Shown here piece after piece: positions 36,295 through 44,355 of a DNA stretch of 64,000 bases. The DNA is from Dyadobacter sp. CY312 (GTDB lineage: Bacteria; Bacteroidota; Bacteroidia; Cytophagales; Spirosomataceae). The notes under the pieces are model-generated. The model worked only from the letters and a program-made list of their open reading frames with translations. It ran no database searches and was not told the DNA's origin. The first letter of the stretch is position 1, and each line of letters begins with the position of its first letter. Position numbers and translations under genes: made by a program. The stretch is from NCBI RefSeq assembly GCF_021390535.1, contig NZ_JAJUXG010000005.1, positions 124,001 to 188,000 of the forward strand. Reading direction: 5' to 3'.

Positions 36295-36546
36295 TTGTAT
36301 AGGACAAGTTTTAATTTCAGAACCTTCGGTCGTAGTGATGAGTGGAAAAATAATGTATTACGGAACTCAGCGCAGCGCGTTTTCAATATAGCGGATCTGA
36401 AACCGGGGAATCACAAGTTGACTATTTATATGATCGATCCGGGTGTGATCCTGAATCATATCTTCATTGATCTTGGAGTAGACCAGCCATTCTATGGATC
36501 GCTTGCCCCAACCTATCACAGTCCCAAATCCGTCAAAAACAATTAG
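36295..36546 (+). pseudogene. C-terminal fragment of a glycoside hydrolase (GH115-like)
   Basis: The frame from about 36300 reads FRTFGRSDEWKNNVLRNSAQ, then LKPGNHKLTIYMIDPGVILN and HIFIDLG. This matches the end of large secreted glycosidases, best the C-terminal domain of GH115 alpha-glucuronidases, where (T/R)FGRSEEWK...VLRN and DPGV.LD.I.IDLGG are conserved. Nothing of the catalytic domain is present; upstream in this frame there are stops and no start, and the terminator of the ABC-F gene lies just before it. So it is a dead remnant. Confidence 0.6.
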
Positions 36547-36620
36547 ACATAAACGGAATGTAGCTGATGTATTAAAAAGGTTAATCATCCTTTGAAGCTT
36601 CGCACTTGTTATATCAGTTA

Positions 36621-36660
36621 AGCTCCAAAACTGCCATTGTTCTTTGACAGTTTTGGGGCT
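36621..36660. terminator. Inverted repeat between the GH remnant and SRPBCC gene
   Basis: AGCTCCAAAACTG (36621-36633) pairs with CAGTTTTGGGGCT (36648-36660) with one mismatch. The flanking T runs are short (TTATAG on the plus strand), so it may be a weak terminator for either direction. Confidence 0.5.
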
Positions 36661-36743
36661 TTATAGTGACGTAAGATGCTGATTTATAAAAGCTAAATTA
36701 CGCAGGTGTATTCTGACTTTTGGAAGGTTTGAGCGATTGCCGA

Positions 36744-37301
36744 TTAAAATGGCTGATTGTATTTTCCTGTTAAGGCCTTGTTTTCTATGCTTTTGGCAAA
36801 TAACGGTGTTTCCTCCCTGTTATGTTCCTCAGAAGCGAGTTGTCTGGCCGCATGTGCCTTCTCCAAACTGACATGATGTTCGTTAATAAACTCAAAAAAT
36901 TCCGGCGTGGCGGTGGCATGAATGGTATTAATGTATTCGCAAGTGTTATCGTCTATTCTCTTTGCACGAAGTTCCCATAAAACCTGCACCTTAGTTCTTC
37001 CGGCCGGAGAAATGGCGTCAGATATTGACAGCATTCTGCAATAGTCAGGCTGGTGAACCAAGGCAACGTAATGTTGTACCATCAGCGCATCTCCAATTGT
37101 TTCGACATTAAGAGATACTGGCTGACCATCAAACGTAGAAGATATGGCAGCGCCGATGTGTTTGGTGGAACAACGTTGATATTCCGCGTCGGGAAGGTTT
37201 AATAGCCAGTCGGCAATATTCACTTTTTCGATGGGGGCGTTGATGATTGCTGTCACTTCTGATTGGGATAGCGCGTTTTCAGGTGTTTGTAGGATTTCCA
37301 T
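36744..37301 (-). CDS. SRPBCC-family protein
   Basis: A 185-residue cytoplasmic protein with the START/SRPBCC pattern (VTAIINAPIEKVNIADWLLN near the N-terminus, then LPDAEYQRCSTKHIGAA, MVQHYVALVHQPDYCRM, and SISDAISPAGRTKVQVLWEL). The last 35 residues (AAARQ-like helix, HNREETPLFAKSIENKAL) form a helical tail typical of this subgroup. It binds a hydrophobic ligand, unknown. The frame opens at 37325 but ATG 37301 (MEILQTPEN) fits better. It is divergent from a LysR gene with a perfect palindrome between, and is its probable target. Confidence 0.7.
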   Translation of the reverse strand: MEILQTPENALSQSEVTAIINAPIEKVNIADWLLNLPDAEYQRCSTKHIGAAISSTFDGQPVSLNVETIGDALMVQHYVALVHQPDYCRMLSISDAISPAGRTKVQVLWELRAKRIDDNTCEYINTIHATATPEFFEFINEHHVSLEKAHAARQLASEEHNREETPLFAKSIENKALTGKYNQPF

Positions 37302-37363
37302 GAGTTGTTGTTTTTGTTTTCCCAAAATTGCAGATCAAAAATCAATCGTCTAAACTCTTTTTT

Positions 37364-37394
37364 TCGATTACATCGATCGGTTTTATCGATAAAA
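37364..37394. promoter_or_regulatory. Candidate LysR operator between SRPBCC and LysR genes
   Basis: A 14-base perfect palindrome TTTTATCGATAAAA (37381-37394) and a second dyad TCGATTACATCGA (37364-37376, TCGAT-N3-ATCGA) lie 25-55 bases before the LysR ATG and 60-90 before the divergent gene. Two half-site pairs sharing ATCGA are the arrangement expected for recall and activation sites of a LysR regulator. Confidence 0.6.
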
Positions 37395-37418
37395 ATTAGA
37401 ATTTTAGTATTTTCGACA

Positions 37419-38291
37419 ATGGAATTGCGACAACTTAAATATTTCATCAAAGCCGCGGAACGGTCGAATTTTACAGAGGCGGCTTATCTTCTGAATATCA
37501 GCCAGAGCACGTTGTCCCAACAGATCAAACAACTGGAAGATGAACTAGGCATTCCGCTTTTTGACAGGATTGCCAAGCGGGTATTCCTTACAGAAGCTGG
37601 GAGACTATTTTTACCACACGCAATGCAGACCGTCCGGAAGTCAGAGGACGGGCGGGAAATGATAGCAGAGCTCAATGATATACAAGCAGGATCCCTTACC
37701 ATCGGCGTGACTTACGGGTTGTCCCCGCTGCTTGCCCAGGCTCTGATCCGTTTCTCTGAAATATATCCGAAGATCAAAATTACGATTGAATTCGGCACCT
37801 CTGCCGAGTTGTTAAGGCTAATTGCAGAATCGAGACTGGACTTCGCATTATCTTTTGTACCCGTGATCCCGTCTGCAAATCACGTTTCATACCCGCTTTT
37901 TAAATCCGTTTTGTCACTTATCGTACATAAGGATCATTCTTTTGCCTCATACCGAAATGTGAGTCTTTCTCAGTTGACTAATTTACCGCTCGTTCTTCCT
38001 GTAAAAGGGTACAGCATTCGCTCATTTCTGGATAAAGTGCTTACAGAGGCAGATATCATTCCGGATGTAACCATTGAAATCAACGACATTGATATGCTGC
38101 TGAAACTGGCCGATACCGGAAAGTGGTGCACAGTATTAATGAAAACATCCTTGTTCAATTATCCTTCTCTGGTTGCGGTTCCTTTTGTAGGGGAGGGAAT
38201 GGAGAGGCAGGCAACTATCACCTGGCCCGTTGATGTGTACAGGAAAAAATCAGCAAAAATATTCGCTGGTTTTTTGGAGGTAATGAATTGA
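37419..38291 (+). CDS. LysR family transcriptional regulator (CynR/CbbR-like)
   Basis: A 290-residue LysR regulator: helix-turn-helix MELRQLKYFIKAAERSNFTE, ISQSTLSQQIKQLEDELGIP, LFDRIAKRVFLTEAG, then the effector domain (GSLTIGVTYGLSPLLAQALI onward). The frame is open to 37305, but the family start MELRQL at 37419 is clear. It converges on DedA and diverges from the SRPBCC gene, its likely target. The ligand is unknown. Confidence 0.9.
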   Translation: MELRQLKYFIKAAERSNFTEAAYLLNISQSTLSQQIKQLEDELGIPLFDRIAKRVFLTEAGRLFLPHAMQTVRKSEDGREMIAELNDIQAGSLTIGVTYGLSPLLAQALIRFSEIYPKIKITIEFGTSAELLRLIAESRLDFALSFVPVIPSANHVSYPLFKSVLSLIVHKDHSFASYRNVSLSQLTNLPLVLPVKGYSIRSFLDKVLTEADIIPDVTIEINDIDMLLKLADTGKWCTVLMKTSLFNYPSLVAVPFVGEGMERQATITWPVDVYRKKSAKIFAGFLEVMN

Positions 38292-38387
38292 TATTCCGTT
38301 GAGGTTGTAAAATCATGACTGGCACTGGAAGGTTTTGCAACAATATTTTTGTCAGAGAGATTGTATTTAGATTGATGATCATCCGGG

Positions 38388-38996
38388 TCAACTATTTCTA
38401 CTTTTGAACCAATTCCTAACAATGCGTATAGCATAGAGTATGAGCAAACCTATAAAAATGGCATTAAATAACTTTCCAACAATGTCAAAAGTACCTTCAT
38501 ACTTATTCCCAAAATAATAAGCCACAAAAAAGACAAGTGACGACCAGGTAAGGGTGCCAACAAAGGTGTAAAGCAGAAACTTTGCCAGTTTCATCGCTAC
38601 AAGTCCCGCCGGAATGGATATAAAAGTTCTGAAAGTTGGTACCATTCTTCCCCAGAAAACCGCAGCGGTGGCATGCTTGTCGAAAAAACCAAGTGCTTTC
38701 TGGTATGGCTTATCGGAAAGACCGATCCACGCACCATTTCTGCCAACCCAATTTTCCAAACGATCAGGACCGACCGTAATCCCTACCCAATACCAGAAAC
38801 CTGCTCCTGCCAATGAGCCTAAGGTCGCTGAAAACACCGCAAGAAAAGGATTGAGTTCACCGCGGGCTGCGGTTATGCCGCTGATGGACAGGATGATTTC
38901 TGATGGCAGAGGTGGAAAAATATTTTCAAGAAGCATTAGCAGAAAAATCGCAATGTAGCTTGCCTGGCTAATAAATTTTTCGATCAGAGCGGTCAT
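38388..38996 (-). CDS. DedA/SNARE-associated family membrane protein
   Basis: A 202-residue inner-membrane protein of the DedA (VTT-domain) family, recently linked to undecaprenyl-phosphate and lipid flipping. Family hallmarks: the N-terminal re-entrant segment LLENIFPPLPSEIILSISG, then LGSLAGAGFWYWVG, FFDKHATAAVFWGRMVPTFR with the conserved basic Arg, and FISIPAGLVAMKLAKFLLYT. ATG 38996 is preferred over the frame start at 39056 because the hydrophobic N-terminus follows at once. Confidence 0.9.
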   Translation of the reverse strand: MTALIEKFISQASYIAIFLLMLLENIFPPLPSEIILSISGITAARGELNPFLAVFSATLGSLAGAGFWYWVGITVGPDRLENWVGRNGAWIGLSDKPYQKALGFFDKHATAAVFWGRMVPTFRTFISIPAGLVAMKLAKFLLYTFVGTLTWSSLVFFVAYYFGNKYEGTFDIVGKLFNAIFIGLLILYAIRIVRNWFKSRNS

Positions 38997-39553
38997 ATTC
39001 TGGTAGCTTGTGAATTGACAATGGAAATGTGAAGATGCCAGTTGCGACCAGACCAAATTCTATCTGCCTGCATTGGTACCACATGATGCTCTAAAATAGT
39101 GCCAGCCAGACTACATCCGCTGGGTAATAAATGACGCACGTCAGGTATACAGGCCGCCAACATCATCGCTTGATTACCCGTGTCAGAAAAAATGAGACTG
39201 AGATATCAATATGCTAAATGCCTGCAACAACTAGAATTTTATCACCAGCTTCCATAATAAAAAGCCATGACCGGATGAAACGGAATCCGGCCATGGCTTT
39301 GAGACTTTACAAGGCTTTTGTATCACCAAAATTCAAAACTTCCTGAAGTTATGGATGCGATGAAACATTTCAGGATCACTTGTCACAACTTCTATTTCGG
39401 TTAATATTTTAGTTAAAACAGCACGTTGGTAAGGTGTGAAATTGTGATCTATTGAAACGGTACAGCACAAGTGTGATCACCACTTCCAATCCGTAAAGAC
39501 CGAAGTTATCAACACCAGACTTTCTTATTTTCAAAGATTTCCCTAACACCATG
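38997..39553. other. Long intergenic region
   Basis: I see no gene. It holds the terminator of SusCD locus 2 (39261-39300). A near-palindrome AAGTG-TGATCA-CCACTT (39469-39485) lies further along; it could be an operator, but it is downstream of the minus-strand locus. Confidence 0.4.
39261..39300 (-). terminator. Terminator of SusCD locus 2
   Basis: AAAGCCATGACCGGAT (39261-39276) pairs with ATCCGGCCATGGCTTT (39285-39300) with one mismatch. On the minus strand it is followed by TTTTTATTATGG. It is about 250 bases after the stop of the dehydrogenase gene. Confidence 0.8.
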
Positions 39554-42247
39554 TCAATTCACCTTCCTTTCAAAAAGCATCTTATCTAAATGGAACATGG
39601 GATTTGCTGAGTTTTGATTGGAAAAGACGAAGTATACATTTTGTTTACCAGGCGAGGGTTTTAAGGGAATTACAACTTGCTGCCATCCTGTTTTTAAATC
39701 ACTGATCTGCCCTTTCTCAATATCAATTGAACCAATTTCAATTCCGTTCATCGCATTCGATCGCACAGAGATACGGCCGCCTGCTCCGTGCTTTTGTACC
39801 CATAGCCTGATAGAGCTGATCTTTGTCAGGTCGATATCATCGTAACGAACGTATTTGCCGTTCCTGATATTGGAAAGGTAGGATACATAACCTGTGTTTA
39901 ATGTGGCGATCACCACGCCTACATTGCCCTCTGAATAATCCTCCATCTCAATCTGAGGACTTCTAAGCACAATATGCTTGCTTGCGCTAAGCGGTGCCAT
40001 GGCTTTGGTGCCCGCATCGGTGTAAGATGCCTGCAAGACATAAGCGCCTTCGTTTCCTTTGCCAATGTGCTCGCTTAAAGCCAGTTTTCCCTGTAAGGGC
40101 AACCTAGATTGTTTGTCCTTAAGATGCAGGATATAACTTGTAATTTCAGTTGCCTGGTCCAAAGACAAATCAGGGTGGGGGGGCATGGGATACGAACCCC
40201 AGTTGCCACTTCCGCCTTTTAGGATTTTGTCTGCTAGTATGGCTCCGGCACTTTTATTTCCAGCGTATTTTGTTGCAATTGCTTTTAGAGAAGGACCGAT
40301 GGACTTGGTTTCCATGGTATGGCATGCTTTGCAATCAAGACTCAGATACAACTTTTTCGTTTGTGCATAACGTACATCTTCGCTTCCGGATGACAGCACG
40401 CTGGCCAGGTCTTTCCCAAAAGGCAGGTAGTTGAATGCGGTTTTTACACGACCTTTCGCAATCGGATTGTCCTCCTTGTCGCTGATGGTTATTTTGTAAT
40501 CCAGCTCGGAGTTGTCCCAGTAAAAACTTTGATTGGCACTGGTGGCGATCGTCACTTTCGGTGGCTGGTTACCGACTTTGATCTGAGAAGTAGTCGTACT
40601 ACCGGCTCCTTTTGAATCCGTTACCGTAAGCAGAACATCATAAATGCCGGGCTTTGTGAAGGTATGCGTCACGTCGTGACCTTTCATTTTCAGGTTGCCT
40701 ACTGTCCAGCTATACATGAGCTGGTCGCCCTGATCAAAATCTTTGGATCCACTGGCGGAAAGTTTCACTTTCAGAGGCGCTGCACCGACTGATTCCGAAA
40801 TGCTGGCAACGGCAATTGGTCTTCTGTTTCCTTCACTATATTCAACACGGATAATTCCTGAATCAGTATTTTTTGCAAACCAGTTGGTCCCGTAAGCCAG
40901 CATGTAGATGGCACCGTCCCGGGCAATTTGCATGTCCATGGGGGCAACAACATGGAGCTGGGGTAAAAATGGCTCCATGGACACATAGTTTCCTTTTTCA
41001 TCCATTGTTACGGCCATCATCCATTTTCTGATCCAGTCGTAAATCAGTAATTTTCCGTTGTAATACTGTGGTAATTTGTAGGGCGCATCGGGATAAAAAT
41101 CTCTGTAATAAACCGGTCCCGCCATAGCACTCGCCCCGCCTCTGTCCACCATAGGCCAATTTTTAGAGGGACCTTTTCCATACCAGATAAAAGCAGGCTG
41201 TGCGGCAGGTAGGTTATTCAATCCCGTGTTGTTGGGGGAATTGTTAACCGGATGAGCAGGGTCTTTCCCGGGTCCTTCCTTTTTTGTTTCAAAATCATAT
41301 TTGGGGAAAATTTCATTGGCTCCAAGGAAATAAGGATAACCAAAAAATCCTGGCTGACGGGCCTGGTTGATTTCGTCGTAACTGAGCTTTCCTTCCTGCG
41401 CTGGTATTTCTGTGTCAGGACCGACGTCTCCCCAATAGACAAATCCGTTTTTAGGATCTACCGACATGCGGAATGGGTTGCGGCAACCCATCACGTATAT
41501 TTCCGGACGGGCTTTCGGGTCATTTTTTGCAAAAAGATTTCCATCCGGAATGGAATAAGTGCCGTCGGGTTCAGGTTTTATTCTCAGTATTTTACCCCGT
41601 AGATCATTTGTGTTTGCAGAGGTTGCCTGTCCGTCCGAAAGTTGTCGGCCCGGGCGCTCGTCCGTCGGGTTATGACCTTCAATTTCTTCGGCATTGGTGT
41701 TGTCGCCGGTTGAAAGGTAAAGCAATCCTTTTGAGTCAAAAGTCAAATAACCTGCTGAGTGGCAACAGTAAGTTCTTTGGGTGGGAATTTCCAGTAGCAC
41801 CTTTTTTGAGGTCATATCCAGTTTGCCTTCCCGGTAAACGAAACGGGATAATTCACTGACATGTTTGTCGCCGCCGAGTCCATAGTAGAGGTATATCCAG
41901 TTGTTTTTTTCATAGTCAGGATCCGCTGCCACACCCAGCAAACCGTCCTCTATCCCGCTGAAAACATTCAGGTGGGCAACCGTACTTAGTTTTTTATCCT
42001 TTGCGTTGTAAAGCCGCAGTGCTCCTTTCCGTTCGGCAACAAGAACGTCGTAGTTGGGAAGGATGGCCATTTGCATCGGTTCATCAAAACCCGAAGCCAA
42101 TGTGCTGTAACTAAATCGGGTAGAGTCTGGCTTTTCTGACAATGCATAAGAGTTGTTCGTGAAGATTTGCCTTTGTGTTTTTTCTGTGTAGAAAAAGAGC
42201 GAAACCAAGCCAAGTAATCCGGCTGTCCAAAGTTTATAACTGGTCAA
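39554..42247 (-). CDS. PQQ-type sugar dehydrogenase fused to PKD, cytochrome c and CBM modules
   Basis: An 897-residue exported multidomain enzyme. Residues about 45-465 form a glucose/sorbosone-dehydrogenase beta-propeller (LASGFDEPMQMAILPNYDVL, GLLGVAADPDYEKNNWIYLY, YVMGCRNPFRMSVDPKNGF). Residues 475-560 are a PKD domain, 620-720 a cytochrome c domain with haem site CKACH at residue 639 and MPPHP as axial Met region, and 740-895 a CBM6-like module (IEMEDYSEGNVGV). It probably oxidises a sugar at the outer face and passes electrons to the haem. It is last in the locus 2 transcript. Confidence 0.88.
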   Translation of the reverse strand: MTSYKLWTAGLLGLVSLFFYTEKTQRQIFTNNSYALSEKPDSTRFSYSTLASGFDEPMQMAILPNYDVLVAERKGALRLYNAKDKKLSTVAHLNVFSGIEDGLLGVAADPDYEKNNWIYLYYGLGGDKHVSELSRFVYREGKLDMTSKKVLLEIPTQRTYCCHSAGYLTFDSKGLLYLSTGDNTNAEEIEGHNPTDERPGRQLSDGQATSANTNDLRGKILRIKPEPDGTYSIPDGNLFAKNDPKARPEIYVMGCRNPFRMSVDPKNGFVYWGDVGPDTEIPAQEGKLSYDEINQARQPGFFGYPYFLGANEIFPKYDFETKKEGPGKDPAHPVNNSPNNTGLNNLPAAQPAFIWYGKGPSKNWPMVDRGGASAMAGPVYYRDFYPDAPYKLPQYYNGKLLIYDWIRKWMMAVTMDEKGNYVSMEPFLPQLHVVAPMDMQIARDGAIYMLAYGTNWFAKNTDSGIIRVEYSEGNRRPIAVASISESVGAAPLKVKLSASGSKDFDQGDQLMYSWTVGNLKMKGHDVTHTFTKPGIYDVLLTVTDSKGAGSTTTSQIKVGNQPPKVTIATSANQSFYWDNSELDYKITISDKEDNPIAKGRVKTAFNYLPFGKDLASVLSSGSEDVRYAQTKKLYLSLDCKACHTMETKSIGPSLKAIATKYAGNKSAGAILADKILKGGSGNWGSYPMPPHPDLSLDQATEITSYILHLKDKQSRLPLQGKLALSEHIGKGNEGAYVLQASYTDAGTKAMAPLSASKHIVLRSPQIEMEDYSEGNVGVVIATLNTGYVSYLSNIRNGKYVRYDDIDLTKISSIRLWVQKHGAGGRISVRSNAMNGIEIGSIDIEKGQISDLKTGWQQVVIPLKPSPGKQNVYFVFSNQNSANPMFHLDKMLFERKVN

Positions 42248-42290
42248 AATTTGTAACGGTTTGGTTGAGGAATATAAAAGGAAAAGGAAT

Positions 42291-43118
42291 TTATTTTTTC
42301 TTTATAACCATTACGAGCGGCAGGTGGTCAGAAGCATAGGTTTCTGAAACGGTTTTATAGGAAAGCTTGTCATATTTTTTTTGAGCTTTATGGCTTAAAA
42401 GTATGTAATCCAAAGTTTTGCCTGGACTATCTGCCGGAAAAGTAAGCGGGCATTGCAGGCAAGGAATTTCAAGATATTTACCCAGATTTTTTATGATAGC
42501 ATTGTCAGGTGTTGTGTTCAGATCGGCACCCAGGATGATCGGCAGTCTGTTGTATTTTAGAAGTATTTTATTGAGCTGCGTGATCTGATAACTGCGTTCA
42601 TCGTCACTGAGATGATCAAGATGGGCCGAGACAAAAACCATCTTACCCAAATTGGTTTTTACAGTGATTAAAGCGACTGCACGAATTTCGTTTTCTGGGT
42701 TTGTTGACCTGACATGCAGACGAAAGCTTTCGCTCTTTTCGATTGGAAACCTGGAAAGTATGCCCACGCCGTAATCGCCGTTGCTGCGGTCCACCGCTTT
42801 TGCGAAGTGATAGTACATTCCGGTAAGCTCTGCAAGTTTTTTAGCCTGATTAATGTCCTTTCCGGATCGGTCGGTAAAAGCGTCTACTTCCTGTAAAGCA
42901 ACAAGATCCGGCTTTTCTTTTTGTATTGCTTGTGCAGTAGCAGCCAGGTCTGTATAGCCCCATCCCTTCGACGGGGGGCTGGCAATCCGGATGTTGTAAG
43001 ACATCACTTTAAGTGTGCCAATATCAGAGTTAGCTTTTTGTGTTTGTGCGGATGACTGCGGCACTATCGCTAGCAATAGTATCAGGCTCAGAAGAATCTG
43101 TTTGGTTAAAAAGATCAT
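42291..43118 (-). CDS. Endonuclease/exonuclease/phosphatase (EEP) family secreted protein
   Basis: A secreted EEP-fold phosphoesterase, 275 residues, paralogous to the protein at 10834. The shared blocks (VMSYNIR.., ALQEVDAFTDRSGKDINQA, GDYGVGILSRFPIEK, SAHLDHLS, GADLNTTPDN, DYILLSH, SDHLPLV) carry the expected Glu, Asp, Asn and His catalytic residues. Signal peptide about residues 1-24 (LLLAIVPQSSAQ). The frame opens at 43142, with ATG 43118 preferred. The gap to the metallophosphoesterase is about 50 bases. Confidence 0.85.
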   Translation of the reverse strand: MIFLTKQILLSLILLLAIVPQSSAQTQKANSDIGTLKVMSYNIRIASPPSKGWGYTDLAATAQAIQKEKPDLVALQEVDAFTDRSGKDINQAKKLAELTGMYYHFAKAVDRSNGDYGVGILSRFPIEKSESFRLHVRSTNPENEIRAVALITVKTNLGKMVFVSAHLDHLSDDERSYQITQLNKILLKYNRLPIILGADLNTTPDNAIIKNLGKYLEIPCLQCPLTFPADSPGKTLDYILLSHKAQKKYDKLSYKTVSETYASDHLPLVMVIKKK

Positions 43119-43188
43119 TTTTAAATGTTTAATGTCGGTCAAAGTGCTTTATGACCGATGGTGTCAGTTGTTTAGGAATAGTCAGTAT

Positions 43189-44298
43189 TTATTCAATGCG
43201 GAATTCGAATTGGTCATAAGGAGCGGTACGCCATGCCAGATGCCTTGTAGAAGGTGAGATGGCAAACAAGGGGGAAAAGGTCCTGACCTTTACCGTTTTT
43301 TGATCCGGTGAAAATTCCAGAATTCTTATCCATCCATCACCTCCGTTACCCCGCCAGTTTCCACCTTCATTCTGAGCATTAAAGAGCATTTGATTTACCG
43401 CTTTTCCAGAGGCATTTTTGTCGGTGCGGAAACCTACATGTCCGGCATGAGTTGGCTGGTCGATGACGTGGCCACAAATGACCATCCCGATATTAGAGGA
43501 TGGCTTTACAAGTTGCTCCCAAAGCTGCCGGCCAAGCGTAACATCGGTAAAACCCGGTGGATAGTCCTCCCTGACAATATGTTCATTGTCTTTAACCGTG
43601 GATCTCATGTAACTGTGCGTGAGTATTAATCCCAAATGGTTTTTGAATTGCTCGCGTGCGGCTATGCTCTTAGCCCATTCAACAACTGTTTTTCTGGGGG
43701 CAAATTCAAGTGAGAAAATGAGCATAGGTTTACCGAATGCAGGCTTAAACTCATAACAGGCATTTTCTAACGTTTTTACACCTTCGCTGTTAGGTGCCAT
43801 TTCGACAAGAATTTTCTTGTTCAAGGCATTTTTATCGGTTGGGAAATAGCTGTTGAACTGCGAATATCTGTTTTCGCTGCTGCCCGTTCCATAGTCATGG
43901 TTTCCTGTACATAGAATGTACGGAACCTTTCCATCCAGTTTACCAAATGCCCTGCTTACAGATTCCCACTGCGATGTGCTTAGTTGATCGCCGTTTTCTC
44001 TTGTCAACTCGGTGATGTAATTCTGTTCCACCAGATCGCCCGTACACAGTACCAGTCCGATATTAAGCTTTTCCCGGTTGTCCTCAATCCAGGTCGTCAT
44101 AAGATCCAGCAGTGGCTGATTCCTTTTGAATTTGGTGTATCCCTGTGGATCAGGTACGATCACAATAGACCACGATCCTTTTTCAGTGAGAGCGGGAGCA
44201 GTATATTGCTGCGCCTGCGTGGAAAAAGTAAGAAAAATAAGGACAAGCCGAATCCCGATTACCGAAAACTGTTTCGGTACTAACCTGTGAATATTCAT
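43189..44298 (-). CDS. Exported metallophosphoesterase
   Basis: A 369-residue calcineurin-like phosphoesterase with a signal peptide (residues 1-28, FSTQAQ). Metal-site motifs in order: VIVPDPQGY (variant of the D-x-H block), LVLCTGDLVEQN (GD), ILCTGNHDYGTG (GNHD), ILTHSYM and VICGHVIDQPTHAGH (GHxxH-like). The first block has Pro-Gln where most relatives have D-x-H, as in a known Bacteroidota subgroup. The substrate may be a phosphomonoester or diester released from the imported ligand; it sits between an EEP gene and the DUF5018/SusD genes. Confidence 0.85.
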   Translation of the reverse strand: MNIHRLVPKQFSVIGIRLVLIFLTFSTQAQQYTAPALTEKGSWSIVIVPDPQGYTKFKRNQPLLDLMTTWIEDNREKLNIGLVLCTGDLVEQNYITELTRENGDQLSTSQWESVSRAFGKLDGKVPYILCTGNHDYGTGSSENRYSQFNSYFPTDKNALNKKILVEMAPNSEGVKTLENACYEFKPAFGKPMLIFSLEFAPRKTVVEWAKSIAAREQFKNHLGLILTHSYMRSTVKDNEHIVREDYPPGFTDVTLGRQLWEQLVKPSSNIGMVICGHVIDQPTHAGHVGFRTDKNASGKAVNQMLFNAQNEGGNWRGNGGDGWIRILEFSPDQKTVKVRTFSPLFAISPSTRHLAWRTAPYDQFEFRIE

Positions 44299-44355
44299 GT
44301 TCGAAATGGAATAAGTAGCTTCCCGGCATTGCTGTTCGGGAAGCTGTTTTCAGAT

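Noticed and set aside
39469..39485. Near-palindrome around TGATCA as an operator
   Set aside because: It is downstream of the locus 2 genes on the minus strand, and no promoter is nearby.
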